NCBI GenBank assembly: GCA_036377595.1
Contig: DASUYB010000143.1
Location: 58,432-122,431, forward strand
Length of the DNA stretch: 64,000 nucleotides
Direction of reading: 5' to 3'
From: Longimicrobium sp.
GTDB lineage: Bacteria; Gemmatimonadota; Gemmatimonadetes; Longimicrobiales; Longimicrobiaceae
Shown here: positions 8,307 to 16,732 of the stretch, piece by piece
Layout: every line of letters starts with the position of its first letter
How positions within the stretch are numbered: position 1 is the first letter of the stretch
Notes under the pieces: model-generated
Seen by the model: the letters and a program-made list of their open reading frames with translations, nothing else
The model's database searches: none
Told to the model about the DNA's origin: nothing
Position numbers and translations under genes: made by a program

Positions 8307-9044
8307 ATGGCACTGAGAAACGAGCTCGTCGCGCAGGGGAACTGGCTCTTCCGCCACCGCAGCTGGCTGCCGCTGGTGCCGCTGGCGCTGGTCTTGGCGC
8401 TGCTCCCGTTCGCGCCGGACCCGCGCGCGCATCCCGCGCACCCGTGGTGGGAGGCGTTCTGCGTGGGGCTCAGCTTCACCGGCGTGCTGGTGCGGGCGAT
8501 GACCATCGGCACCAAGCCGCGCGGCACCTCGGGGCGCAACCGGCGGGCGCAGGTGGCGGCGCGGCTCAACACCACGGGGATGTACTCCATCGTGCGCCAC
8601 CCGCTGTACGTGGGGAACGCGCTGATGTGGGCGGGGGTGGCGCTGTATCCGCGGATGTGGACGGCGGCGATCCTGGCGGCGGCGTTCTTCTGGGTCTACT
8701 ACGAGCGGATCATGCTGGCCGAGGAGGACTTCCTCCGCCGCCAGCACGGCGCCGCGTTCCGCCAGTGGGCGAAGGTGACGCCCGCGTTCGTCCCCGACTT
8801 CTCGCTCTGGGTGCGGCCGGACCTGCCGTTCGCGCTGCGTGCCGTGCTCTCCGCAGAGTATCCCGGCTTCCTCGGGCTCGCCGCGTCGTTCATGGCCATC
8901 CGCACCGCGTCGGACCTGATCTTCCTCCGCCGCGTGGAGCCGCACCCGTTCTGCCTGGCGCTGTTCGGGACGGCGGTGGTGGGCTACGCGGTGCTGCGGA
9001 CGCTGCGCAAGCGTACGCGGCTGCTCAAGGTCACCGGGCGGTGA
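8307..9044 (+). CDS. Isoprenylcysteine carboxyl methyltransferase-like membrane protein
   Basis: The 245-aa protein starts at ATG 8307 (MALRNELVAQGNW); a longer frame from 7980 is rejected because its N-terminal part is low-complexity intergenic translation. Several transmembrane segments are visible (LVPLALVLALLPFA; ALMWAGVALYP; AAILAAAFFWVYY). The ICMT/PEMT signature is RHPLYVGNALMWAG followed by RIMLAEEDFLRRQHGAAFRQW, which forms the SAM-binding pocket. Bacterial members methylate lipids or small molecules. The substrate here is unknown. Confidence 0.82.
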   Translation: MALRNELVAQGNWLFRHRSWLPLVPLALVLALLPFAPDPRAHPAHPWWEAFCVGLSFTGVLVRAMTIGTKPRGTSGRNRRAQVAARLNTTGMYSIVRHPLYVGNALMWAGVALYPRMWTAAILAAAFFWVYYERIMLAEEDFLRRQHGAAFRQWAKVTPAFVPDFSLWVRPDLPFALRAVLSAEYPGFLGLAASFMAIRTASDLIFLRRVEPHPFCLALFGTAVVGYAVLRTLRKRTRLLKVTGR

Positions 9045-9084
9045 CGGAGCCGATCCCCCGGCCGCGGTTTCCATTCAAGGGATG

Positions 9085-9158
9085 GCTCTCACAGAGGACA
9101 CAGAGGCCACGGAGGAATCGATCGGTTCCCCCGTGGCCTCTGTGCCTTCTGTGAGAGC
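9085..9158. repeat. Long palindrome, related to the CTCTGCGTGAG family, copy 3
   Basis: Arms of about 30 nt (9085-9115 and 9128-9158) pair with two or three mismatches. The ends read GCTCTCACAGAGG and CCTTCTGTGAGAGC, and the internal unit is ACAGAGGCCACGG. It lies between convergent genes ending at 9044 and 9177. Confidence 0.85.
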
Positions 9159-9176
9159 TCATTCTTTCGATGGAGG

Positions 9177-10763
9177 TTATGGTCCGGACGGCTCCTCGAC
9201 GCGGTGGTACGGCTCCAGCCCCTCGATGGTGGCGGTGGAGACGGAGCCGTCGGCGGCGAGCGCGAAGGTGATGAAGTTCTCGCCGTTGTCGCCGGGCTCG
9301 CGGAAGCGCGCGCGGAAGGTGTCCCAGTTCCAGTGCTCCAGGTCGGCCACCAGGCGCGGGCCGACGGCGGCCACCAGCTTCCCGTTTTCCAGCCGCACCC
9401 GCAGCTCGCCGTGCGCGGAGTCGGCGTAGACGCCGGCGTAGCGCGCCAGCGGCAGCGAGGGACGGGTGCCGCGCGCGCGCAGCTTCAGCCGCTCGGCGAA
9501 CGCCGCCCGGGCGTTCGAGTCCGCGGCGGCGTAGAGGGCGCGCAGCTCGCCGCTCCAGTCGCGCGGCGGCTCGCCGGTGTACAGGTCGAGCACGTGGTTG
9601 AGGATCGCGTGCCGCACCTCGGCGTGGTCGACGTTGGCGAGCACGACCACGCCCACGCGCTGGTCCGGCAGCATCCCCGCGATGGCGCTCATCCCGTCGA
9701 TGCTGCCGGTGTGCATGGTCACGAAGTGCCCGCGGTAGTCCTCCAGGAACCATCCCAGCCCATACGCCACGAACCGCGTCCCCGCGAGCCGCGCGGAGGG
9801 GTAGAAGGCCGCGACGGGAACGACGAACTGCGGCGTGTACATCTCCGCGTAGCGGCCGGCGGAGACGAATCGCCGGCCGCCCAGGCGCGTGCTGTCGAGC
9901 TGGAAGCGGAGCCAGCGCGCCATGTCGTGCACGGACGAGTGCATCGACCCCGCCGGCCCCGCGTTGTCGATGTCGCGCTCGGGGATGGCGACGAGGGTGT
10001 CGCCGCGGCGGATGTGCGCGGCCGCGACGTTCGGCCGCCCGGCGAGCCCCGCCAGCCCGGTGACGGTCTCGCGCATCCCCAGCGGCTCCAGCAGGCGCGA
10101 CTGGACGAGCCGCTCCCACGTCGTCCCCGCCGCGGCGGCGGCCACCTCGCCGGCCACCACGAACGAGAGGTTGTTGTACGCGTACTGCGAGCGCAGGCTG
10201 CTGGCCTGCGGGAGCCAGCGCATGCGGCGGATGATGTCGGCGCGCGGGTAGCCCAGCACCCACACGAAGTCGTCGGGCGACACGCCGCTGCGGTGCGTGA
10301 GCAGGTCGCGCACGGTCAGCTCGCGGGTGACGGACGGGTCGCGCAGCTCGAACGACGGGAGATACGTGCGCACCGGCGCGTCGAGGTCCACCTTCCCCGA
10401 GTCCGCCAGCATCAGCAGGGTGCTGACGGTGAACGCCTTCGTCGTCGACCCGATGGCGAACAGCGTGTGCGCGTCCACCGGCTCGTTCCGTCCCACGTGG
10501 CGGGTGCCGTAGCCCTTCTCGAAGACCACCGAGTCGCCCTGCACGATGGCGACGGCCAGCCCCGGCACCTTCCAGTCGCGCACCGCCTGCGCCACCCACG
10601 CGTCGAACGCCGCCAGGTCGGGCCCCGCCGCCACCTTCTCGCCTGGATGCACGGGCGTGGGATGCGGCTGCGTGGGCGCCGGCGGCTGTACCTGCGCGGC
10701 CAGCGGCATCGCCGCGAGCAACGCAGCGGTGGCGAGCACGAGCCCGGTGATTCGGCGGCGCAT
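9177..10763 (-). CDS. Serine hydrolase, class C beta-lactamase family with C-terminal DUF3471-like domain
   Basis: The predicted 528-aa form starts at ATG 10763 (MRRRITGLVLATAALLAAMPLAAQ), a clear signal peptide; upstream ATGs at 10802 and 10811 are alternatives. The SxxK motif is STTK (FAIGSTTKAFTVS), the YxN motif is YNN (YAYNNLSFVVAG), and HTGSIDGM fits the third HxG motif. The last 140 residues form a small beta-rich domain (ARYAGVYADSAHGELRVRLENG). Such proteins are penicillin-binding-protein-like peptidases or esterases in the periplasm. Substrate unknown; antibiotic resistance should not be assumed. Confidence 0.88.
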   Translation of the reverse strand: MRRRITGLVLATAALLAAMPLAAQVQPPAPTQPHPTPVHPGEKVAAGPDLAAFDAWVAQAVRDWKVPGLAVAIVQGDSVVFEKGYGTRHVGRNEPVDAHTLFAIGSTTKAFTVSTLLMLADSGKVDLDAPVRTYLPSFELRDPSVTRELTVRDLLTHRSGVSPDDFVWVLGYPRADIIRRMRWLPQASSLRSQYAYNNLSFVVAGEVAAAAAGTTWERLVQSRLLEPLGMRETVTGLAGLAGRPNVAAAHIRRGDTLVAIPERDIDNAGPAGSMHSSVHDMARWLRFQLDSTRLGGRRFVSAGRYAEMYTPQFVVPVAAFYPSARLAGTRFVAYGLGWFLEDYRGHFVTMHTGSIDGMSAIAGMLPDQRVGVVVLANVDHAEVRHAILNHVLDLYTGEPPRDWSGELRALYAAADSNARAAFAERLKLRARGTRPSLPLARYAGVYADSAHGELRVRLENGKLVAAVGPRLVADLEHWNWDTFRARFREPGDNGENFITFALAADGSVSTATIEGLEPYHRVEEPSGP

Positions 10764-10865
10764 CGCGCGACGAGGATGGCGATCGGTTCGGGAGATCGGC
10801 ATGGCGCTCAAGAGCGGTGTTTCGGAGATCAGAAAGGGTCGCGAGAAGATGCAACGACGGGGGTG

Positions 10866-11045
10866 CTTCGCGCGAGGCCCCTCATCCTCCCGACCCCCTT
10901 CTCCCGAACTGCAGGAGAAGGGGGAGACCTCAGCGTGGGGTGAGGGTTTCGGCGCGAGTGGGAGGCATCCTGCCCGCCGTGGGTGGCCCCCTCCCCCGGC
11001 CCCTCCCCCGCTGCGCAGGGGAGGGAGAACTCAGTGCGGGGCAAG
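10866..11045. repeat. C-rich composite repeat, inverted orientation, two modules
   Basis: Two C/G-rich palindromic modules occur in series (10876-10932 and 10985-11034). They are separated by GGCATCCTGCCCGCCG, the reverse complement of the linker in the copy at 38591-38760. Together with the terminator at 11247 this occupies much of the gene-free stretch 10764-11298. The rest holds a short hairpin (TTGGCG..CGCCAA, 11195-11211). Confidence 0.75.
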
Positions 11046-11246
11046 CATTTGCGTGAGGGATGCGCGCCCGGAGGGCCGGGACACCGCCGCGCGTGACGAG
11101 ATGCCGGGGGGATCACACGAACGCCTGGCGCGGCGGGGGCCCGGCGCCGTTGGCCACAGTCGTATCGTGGCCTACGGCGCGCGCAGCCCGTTTTGGCGTC
11201 TAAGCGCCAAACACGCCCAAACCATGCAGTTTCAGGGAGATACGGA

Positions 11247-11280
11247 GATGCCCCGGCGCAGGCCATCGCGCCGGGGCATC
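11247..11280 (-). terminator. Terminator of the S9 peptidase gene
   Basis: A perfect 13-bp stem (GATGCCCCGGCGC / GCGCCGGGGCATC) with an 8-nt loop lies 19 bp past the stop of the minus-strand gene at 11299. Confidence 0.7.
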
Positions 11281-11298
11281 GTCATTCCCGCAACAGAA

Positions 11299-13281
11299 TC
11301 AGTTCGACGACGCGCTGCGCTGGTTCGCCGGCTGCTGGCCGAGCAGGTACTGCCGGACGAACATCACCGTCGCGTAGAACTGGTAGTCGACGTTGGCCTT
11401 CTTGCGGAAGCCGTGGCCCTCGTCGCGCGCCATCAGGTACCACACCGGGCTGCCGTTCTGCTTCACCCGCGCCACCATCTGCTCCGCCTCGGTGTGCGGC
11501 ACGCGCGGGTCGTTGCCGCCCTGCACCACGAACAGCGGCCGGGTGATGTTCCCCGCGTTGTTCAGCGGCGCCGTGCGCTCGAAGAACGCCGCCATCTCGG
11601 CCTGCCGCTCGTCGCCGTACTCGGCTCGGCGCAGGTCGCGGCGGTAGCTCTCGGTGTTCTTGAGGAAGGTGTTGAAGTTGCTGATCCCCACCACGTCGAG
11701 CGAGCAGCAGATGCGGTCGTTGTAGGTCGTCGCCACGGCCAGCGTCATGAACCCGCCGTAGCTGCCGCCCGTCACCATCACCCGCTGCGGGTCCAGGTCC
11801 GGCTGCCGGCCGATCCAGTCGAGCAGCGAGCCGATGTCCTTCACGCTGTCGTAGCGCTTCATCCCGTTGTCGAGCTTCACGAACGTCTTCCCGTAGCCCG
11901 TCGACCCGCGGACGTTGGGGTAGATGATGGCCACGCCCAGCTCGTTCAGGAAGTAGTTGCTGCGCCCCAGGAAGGTGGGCCGGCTCTGCCCCTCGGGGCC
12001 GCCGTGGATGTTGATGATCACCGGCCGCCGCCCAGTGAAGCGCGCCGGCGGCTTGTAGTAGAAGCCGGTGATCTCGCGCCCGTCGAAGCTGGGCCAGCGG
12101 ATGAGCGCCGGCTCCGACAGCTCGTTGGCCACCAGCCCGCCCAGCTCGCTCTCCGTCCACCGCGTGACCGCGCCCGTGGCCACGTTCAGCGAGTACACGT
12201 CCGACGTCGAGCGCGCGGAGCTGACCGAGAAGCCCAGGTCGCGCGAGTTGTTGTGCCACTCCAGCCCGCCGATCACCCCCTGCGGCACGCCGGTGACCGG
12301 GCGGACACGGCGCGAGGCGAGGTTCAGCAGGTACAGCTTCGACACGCCCGCCTCGTTGGTGGTGAAGGCCACGGTCGATCCGTCGGGCGACAGGTCGACG
12401 CCCTCCACGTCCCAGTTGATCCCCGTGGTCAGCGGCGTCAGGCGGCGCGTGGCCACGTCCATCAGCGCCAGGCGCTGGTACTCCGAGCCCTGGTCGGTGG
12501 TCAGGATGATCGAGCGCCCGTCGGCGGTGAAGCGGCCGCCGCCCCAGGCCACGGTGTCGCGCGGATCGTTAAGCTGCGTCTTCTGCCCCGTCGCGAGATC
12601 GAGGAGGTAGAAGTTGCTCTGGTTGACGGAGAGGTACTCGCCGACGAGCAGCCGGCGGTCGTCGCGCGACCAGTCCAGCACGCCCCAGCCGCCGCCCTGC
12701 ACCTGCAGCACCATGCGGTCGGTCGACTTGTTCGCGGGGTCCATCACGTAGATGTCGCGGTCGCCGCCGTTGCGGCGCGTGGAGGCGTAGGCGATGCGGT
12801 CGCCCACGTGGCTCCAGCGCCAGCCGCCGTTCTGCGAGCGCCCGCCGGGGGTCAGCATCTCCGAGCGCCCCGAGGCGACGTCGTAGCGGTAGATCTGCCC
12901 GAACTCGTTGCCGCCCACGTCCTTGGTGAACAGGAAGTAGCGCCCCGTCTTCGGCTCGAAGCTGCCGCCGCCCACCGGCTCGTCGAAGAAGGTGAGCTGC
13001 GTCCGCGCGCCCATCGGCATGCGCACCATGTGCAGCTGCGCGGTGTTGGCGAAGCGGGTGGAGATGAGGATCTCGCGGCGCAGCGGGTGCCAGGCGGCGA
13101 GGCCCGCGCCCCGCGACTCGGTGTAGCGGCGCACCTCCTCGGCCAGCGTGGCGGGGATGGGCGGGATGCCGTCGGCCACGAGGTTCTCGTTCGGCGCGAT
13201 GACCGGCTGCGGCTGCTGCGCGCGCGCCGCGACGGGCGCGGCGAGCACCAGCGCGGCGGCAAGGGTACGGCGGAGTCGCAT
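11299..13281 (-). CDS. S9 family prolyl oligopeptidase-type serine peptidase
   Basis: The 660-aa protein starts at ATG 13281 and has a signal peptide (MRLRRTLAAALVLAAPVAARAQ). Residues about 40-400 form a WD40-like beta-propeller (repeats such as GNEFGQIYRYDVASG and STVAFTTNEAGVSKLYLLN). The C-terminal alpha/beta-hydrolase domain has the nucleophile motif GGSYGGF, the acid in GGNDPRVP and the His in DEGHGF. This is the S9C acylaminoacyl/dipeptidyl peptidase layout; it would cleave short peptides in the periplasm. It is complete and unremarkable for the family. Confidence 0.93.
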   Translation of the reverse strand: MRLRRTLAAALVLAAPVAARAQQPQPVIAPNENLVADGIPPIPATLAEEVRRYTESRGAGLAAWHPLRREILISTRFANTAQLHMVRMPMGARTQLTFFDEPVGGGSFEPKTGRYFLFTKDVGGNEFGQIYRYDVASGRSEMLTPGGRSQNGGWRWSHVGDRIAYASTRRNGGDRDIYVMDPANKSTDRMVLQVQGGGWGVLDWSRDDRRLLVGEYLSVNQSNFYLLDLATGQKTQLNDPRDTVAWGGGRFTADGRSIILTTDQGSEYQRLALMDVATRRLTPLTTGINWDVEGVDLSPDGSTVAFTTNEAGVSKLYLLNLASRRVRPVTGVPQGVIGGLEWHNNSRDLGFSVSSARSTSDVYSLNVATGAVTRWTESELGGLVANELSEPALIRWPSFDGREITGFYYKPPARFTGRRPVIINIHGGPEGQSRPTFLGRSNYFLNELGVAIIYPNVRGSTGYGKTFVKLDNGMKRYDSVKDIGSLLDWIGRQPDLDPQRVMVTGGSYGGFMTLAVATTYNDRICCSLDVVGISNFNTFLKNTESYRRDLRRAEYGDERQAEMAAFFERTAPLNNAGNITRPLFVVQGGNDPRVPHTEAEQMVARVKQNGSPVWYLMARDEGHGFRKKANVDYQFYATVMFVRQYLLGQQPANQRSASSN

Positions 13282-13373
13282 GGATGGGTCCTCCGGGCAG
13301 GCGGGTGTCGGGCGCGGTGGCGGGCGTGTGGGGCCGGCCGCCGGCATCTGTATACGGGATACGCCGCATCATA

Positions 13374-13426
13374 GGGGGCGAATGAATTCGCTGCAACAAC
13401 CACACGAAGTCCGCCTTCGCGGACTA
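13374..13426. repeat. Conserved 52-nt head of the composite repeat, copy 1
   Basis: Starts GGGGGCGAATGAATTCGCTG and ends with a small hairpin (AGTCCGC-CTTC-GCGGACT). The same stretch with one mismatch is found at 19792-19845. In both places a C-rich palindrome follows about 75-85 nt further on. Confidence 0.85.
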
Positions 13427-13496
13427 CAGGCTCCGGCCCGGACGCGGCGACGGCGCACGGGGCGGAGATCGACGCATCCGCTGCACTGAGTTGCAG

Positions 13497-13543
13497 TTCT
13501 CCCCTCCCCTGCGCAGCGGGGGAGGGGGCCGGGGGAGGGGGCC
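13497..13543. repeat. C-rich palindromic module of the composite repeat
   Basis: CTCCCCTCCCCTGCGCAG pairs with the following G-rich stretch, as at 38591 and (inverted) 10985. With the head at 13374 it fills the gap 13282-13670, which otherwise holds a terminator and a 26-nt direct repeat (13619 and 13645, TCGATTCTGTCGA). Confidence 0.8.
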
Positions 13544-13579
13544 CACCCGCGGCCGCGGGGATCTCCGCCTGACGCACGA

Positions 13580-13610
13580 AAGCCCTCCCCGGATCACCCG
13601 GAGAGGGCTT
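13580..13610 (-). terminator. Terminator of the thioredoxin-like gene
   Basis: The stem AAGCCCTC-CCGG / CCGG-GAGGGCTT has one bulged position and a 5-nt loop, downstream of the minus-strand stop at 13671. Confidence 0.6.
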
Positions 13611-13670
13611 CGTCTCTCTCGATTCTGTCGAGCTGGCGACGTCCTCGATTCTGTCGAACCCGACGACGTC

Positions 13671-14231
13671 CTACGCCGCCGCCTGCCTCGGCGTGTCCTG
13701 CTCGAACACGCCGAGGATCTCGCGGATCGTGGTCTCGCCGCGGTCGCGGGCGTACCACTGGCGCGCTTCGCGGTAGATGTCGCCCGTCGGCCGGGTAGCC
13801 GCGTGCTTCTCCCGCAGCACGAACTGCTGCAGCTCGGTGGGCCGCGGGCCCCACGTCCCCGCGACCGTGAAGTCCGGCCGCAGCACCACCACCAGCGGAA
13901 TCGAGCGCGAACCGTTGGTCAGGTGCCGGTCCATCAGCTCGGGATGCTCGTCGCGCTTCACCACGCGCAACTCCACGTTCGGCAGCACCTCGGCCAGGCG
14001 CGCGGCCACCGGCACGGTGTTGGACGCGTCGCCGCACCAGTCCTCGCTGGTCACCAGCAGCCGCCACTCGCCGCCGATGCGCGCCGCGGTGCGGAGCGCC
14101 CACTCCGGCACCTGCGAGCGCCCCCACACCCCCTCCCACAGGCCGCGGTGCTCCTTCACCTCGCGGCCGAGATAGTCATCCCAGGTGAACCCCAGGTCCC
14201 AGTACTTCCGGTAATCGAAATCGCCCGTCAT
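13671..14231 (-). CDS. Thioredoxin-family protein with a WCGD motif
   Basis: The 186-aa start at ATG 14231 (MTGDFDYRKYW) has a good AAAGGA ribosome site about 10 nt upstream; the longer frame is rejected. The thioredoxin fold is suggested by WRLLVTSEDWCGDASNTVPV, where the CxxC position reads CGDA with only one Cys, then the cis-Pro segment GSRSIPLVVVLRPD. A lone active-site Cys argues against ordinary disulphide exchange. It may act in bacilliredoxin-like or thiol-transfer chemistry. Cytoplasmic: no signal peptide. Confidence 0.82.
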   Translation of the reverse strand: MTGDFDYRKYWDLGFTWDDYLGREVKEHRGLWEGVWGRSQVPEWALRTAARIGGEWRLLVTSEDWCGDASNTVPVAARLAEVLPNVELRVVKRDEHPELMDRHLTNGSRSIPLVVVLRPDFTVAGTWGPRPTELQQFVLREKHAATRPTGDIYREARQWYARDRGETTIREILGVFEQDTPRQAAA

Positions 14232-14517
14232 CGGCCAATCCTTTCTCGAAACGGTCCGGCCCGAACGGCGCCGTCCGCGGAGCGGGTCCGCGATACAGGA
14301 CCCGTGCCTCCAATCTAAAACCGCGGTCAAGGGAAGATATCGTAATCTTCTGTAGATGAACGATTTATGCCGATGCGCCCGAGACGGTGTCTCCGACGGG
14401 ATCGCCGACGCGCGCGGGGACCTGGTCGAACCCCGGTGGCGTCCGATTTGCACCGCCGACCCTTGAAACCCGCGCGGACAAGCAGTCCCGATCCTGCCAC
14501 CTCGGAAAGTGCGGAGA

Positions 14518-15642
14518 ATGATCACGAAACAGGATCTCGAGCGGCTCATCAACCGCGAGGAAACCGGGCGGCCGGTGGTATCGCTCTTCCTCGACATGTC
14601 GGTCAACTCCAACAACAAGCGCACGCACCAGGTCTTCCTCAGCCAGAAGCGCCAGCAGTTCGAGGAGCTGCAGAGCGAGTGGATGGCCGAGCACGAGGAG
14701 GGCGTGGAGACGCTGTGGGACCGCGTGCAGCGCTGGCTGGACGAGGACTACGACGAATCGTGCTGCGGCGTGGTGATCTACGCCGAGGTCGGCGGCGACG
14801 GGTTCGAGGCGCTGCAGACCCGCGCGCCGGTACAGAACCGGCTGATCATCGCGCCCACGCCGGTGGTCGGCCCGCTGGCGCAGGTGCTGGAGGGGTACCG
14901 CCACTACGGCGTGGTGCTGATCGACCGCGAGCACGTGCGCCTGCTCTCCGTCTACCAGGGGAGCGTGCTGGACGAGCTGGAGCGCCGCGGCGACCCGCTG
15001 CCGCCGCCGCACGACGTGCAGGCCGGCGGCTACGCGCAGAGCCGCTACCAGCGCCGCAAGCTCGAGGAGACCAAGCACTTCTTCAAGGAGTTCGCGGCCG
15101 AGGTGCAGGACTTCGTGGCCCGCTACGGGCCCGACGACCTGGTGCTGCTGGGCACGGAGGAGAACCTTTCCGCCTTCGCCGAGCACCTCCCCGACTCCAT
15201 CCTGCAGCGCGTGGTGTACACCGGCCCCATGTGGGTGGACGAAAACGCGGCGGAGATCGTGCGCCAGCTGGAGCCGCTGCTGCGCGGCGAGCTGGAGCGC
15301 GCGCAGCACGAGGTGGTGGAGCAGGTGCGCGACCGCGTGGTGCACGACTACCTGGCCACCGCCGGCTTCCAGGGCACCCTCAGCGCGCTGCAGGAGGGCC
15401 GCGTCGACACGCTCCTGCTGGCCCGTGACCAGCGGCGCGACGGGCGGCGGTGCGCGCAGTGCGGCTTCGTGTTCGCGCGCGAGCTGGAAGCCTGCCCGTA
15501 CGACGGGTCGACGGCGATGACCGAGGTGGACGTGGTGGAGGAGATGGTGCGAATGGCGGAGGGGCAGGGCGTGACCGTGGCCTTCGCCGACCCCGGCGAG
15601 GTGGCCGACCTCAAGGGCGCGGGGGCGCTGCTGCGGTACTGA
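14518..15642 (+). CDS. Bacterial archaeo-eukaryotic release factor-like protein (baeRF family 10-like)
   Basis: The 374-aa protein starts at ATG 14518 behind GGAGA. The N-terminal domain (VVSLFLDMSVNSNN...) resembles the catalytic-loop domain of eRF1/Vms1-type proteins. A middle domain follows (HYGVVLIDREHVRLLSVYQG, then KHFFKEFAAEVQDFVARYGPDDLVLLG), then an L7Ae-like C-terminal domain with a zinc-ribbon-like CAQCGFVFARELEACPYDGS. The family is linked to ribosome rescue or peptidyl-tRNA hydrolysis by homology to Vms1; the bacterial role is poorly known. It stands alone with its own terminator. Confidence 0.75.
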   Translation: MITKQDLERLINREETGRPVVSLFLDMSVNSNNKRTHQVFLSQKRQQFEELQSEWMAEHEEGVETLWDRVQRWLDEDYDESCCGVVIYAEVGGDGFEALQTRAPVQNRLIIAPTPVVGPLAQVLEGYRHYGVVLIDREHVRLLSVYQGSVLDELERRGDPLPPPHDVQAGGYAQSRYQRRKLEETKHFFKEFAAEVQDFVARYGPDDLVLLGTEENLSAFAEHLPDSILQRVVYTGPMWVDENAAEIVRQLEPLLRGELERAQHEVVEQVRDRVVHDYLATAGFQGTLSALQEGRVDTLLLARDQRRDGRRCAQCGFVFARELEACPYDGSTAMTEVDVVEEMVRMAEGQGVTVAFADPGEVADLKGAGALLRY

Positions 15643-15675
15643 CCGGCGGGCGGAATGTCCGCATGGAGTGACCCG

Positions 15676-15707
15676 CGAGGCCCGGAGACGACCGTCTCCG
15701 GGCCTTC
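15676..15707 (+). terminator. Terminator after the release-factor-like gene
   Basis: AGGCCCGGAGACG pairs with CGTCTCCGGGCCT, giving a strong GC hairpin with a short loop followed by TTC. Confidence 0.65.
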
Positions 15708-15711
15708 GCGC

Positions 15712-15741
15712 TTGACATGCGGTTACGTTCTCTGCTACCTA
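15712..15741 (+). promoter_or_regulatory. Sigma-70-like promoter
   Basis: TTGACA (15712-15717) and TACCTA (15736-15741) are separated by 18 nt, in a locally AT-richer stretch 41 bp before the ATG at 15782. Confidence 0.6.
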
Positions 15742-15781
15742 TGTACGCATTCCCAAACAAACGTCCCCGCCGCCCACCGCC

Positions 15782-16420
15782 ATGCCATCCGTTCTGGATA
15801 CCGCGGCGCTCGACCAGGTCCGCGCCGACCTGGAGGAACTCGAAGGCGTCCGCCGCGCCGTGATCGACGGTCCTCCGTATACGGTATACGTGATCTCCGA
15901 GGCGGCGCACGCCCCGGCGGAGATGCTCGTACACTCCGTCCTCTCGCGCCACGGTTTGACGCCTTCCGAGGTGGAGCTGCACGTCAGCCACGTGCACGCG
16001 CCCGAGCCGCGCCGCCGCGTGCGCTTCGTCTCCATCCAGCTCGAGCAGCCGCGCATCGGGCGGGTGATCGCGCGGGTGGAGCTGGAGTGGGCGGGCCGCA
16101 CGCACCTGGGCGAGTACGAGGGCGAGAGCGGGTTCGCGCTGGAGCTGCGCGCCGCCGCCGCGGCCACGCTGTCGGCGCTGGAGGAGGTGATGGGCGGGCG
16201 GGTGAAGTTCCAGCTGGTGGGGATCAAGCCCTTCCGCGCGTTCGACGCCGACGTGGTGGTGGCCCTGCTGCGCAGCGACGTCGACGGCAAGAGCCTGATC
16301 GGCGCCGCGCTGGCCGCCGACGCGCCGTTCCGCGCCGCCGCCGTCGCCGTCCTCAACGGCACCAACCGCGTCCTCGGCAACTACCTGTCGAACGACGAGG
16401 ATGGGCAGGTGGGAGAGTAG
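15782..16420 (+). CDS. Hypothetical protein with a LeuA-dimer-like C-terminal domain
   Basis: The 212-aa protein has two parts. Residues 1-95 have the alternating pattern of an ACT-like fold (RRAVIDGPPYTVYVISE, then VELHVSHVHAPEPRRRVRFVSIQLEQ). Residues 95-205 (ARVELEWAGRTHLGEYEG ... SLIGAALAADAPFRAAAVAVLNGTNRVL) resemble the regulatory dimerisation domain of 2-isopropylmalate synthase, without any catalytic barrel. A stand-alone ligand-binding regulator is possible. It has its own promoter (15712) and precedes a toxin-antitoxin pair. Function unknown. Confidence 0.65.
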   Translation: MPSVLDTAALDQVRADLEELEGVRRAVIDGPPYTVYVISEAAHAPAEMLVHSVLSRHGLTPSEVELHVSHVHAPEPRRRVRFVSIQLEQPRIGRVIARVELEWAGRTHLGEYEGESGFALELRAAAAATLSALEEVMGGRVKFQLVGIKPFRAFDADVVVALLRSDVDGKSLIGAALAADAPFRAAAVAVLNGTNRVLGNYLSNDEDGQVGE

Positions 16421-16492
16421 GCCTTCGCTGGACGATTCCTTCCAGAAGCGTTTAGTTTGGAGGGAACCGACGATCAGGATGGGAGGTGCGGC

Positions 16493-16732
16493 GTGCCGGA
16501 TATCCGTCCCATGGCTCTGCCCGATGGCAGCGTGGTGCACAGCGACCCCGAGATCATGGGGGGGACGCCCGTCTTTGTCGGTACGCGCGTTCCGGTGCAG
16601 ACGCTGATCGACCACATCCAGCGCGGCAGCACGCTGGACGAGTTCCTGGAAGACTTCCCGACCGTTCGCCGCCAGCAGGCGAACGAGTTTCTCCGGCAGG
16701 CAACCGACGCCCTCCTGGACCGCGTCGCGTGA
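16493..16732 (+). CDS. DUF433-family antitoxin
   Basis: The 79-aa start at GTG 16493 is supported by GGGAGG six nt upstream; an in-frame TTG at 16457 is less likely. The DUF433 signature is clear: DPEIMGGTPVFVGTRVPVQTLIDHIQRGSTLDEFLEDFPTV, a winged-helix domain like that of VapB-type antitoxins. Its stop overlaps the start of the PIN-like toxin gene by 4 nt (GTGA), so translation is coupled. It probably neutralises the downstream toxin and represses its own promoter. Confidence 0.88.
   Translation: MPDIRPMALPDGSVVHSDPEIMGGTPVFVGTRVPVQTLIDHIQRGSTLDEFLEDFPTVRRQQANEFLRQATDALLDRVA

Noticed and set aside
9177..10763. Antibiotic-resistance beta-lactamase
   Set aside because: The SxxK and YxN motifs show only the class C fold; the added C-terminal domain and sequence fit esterase/peptidase relatives.
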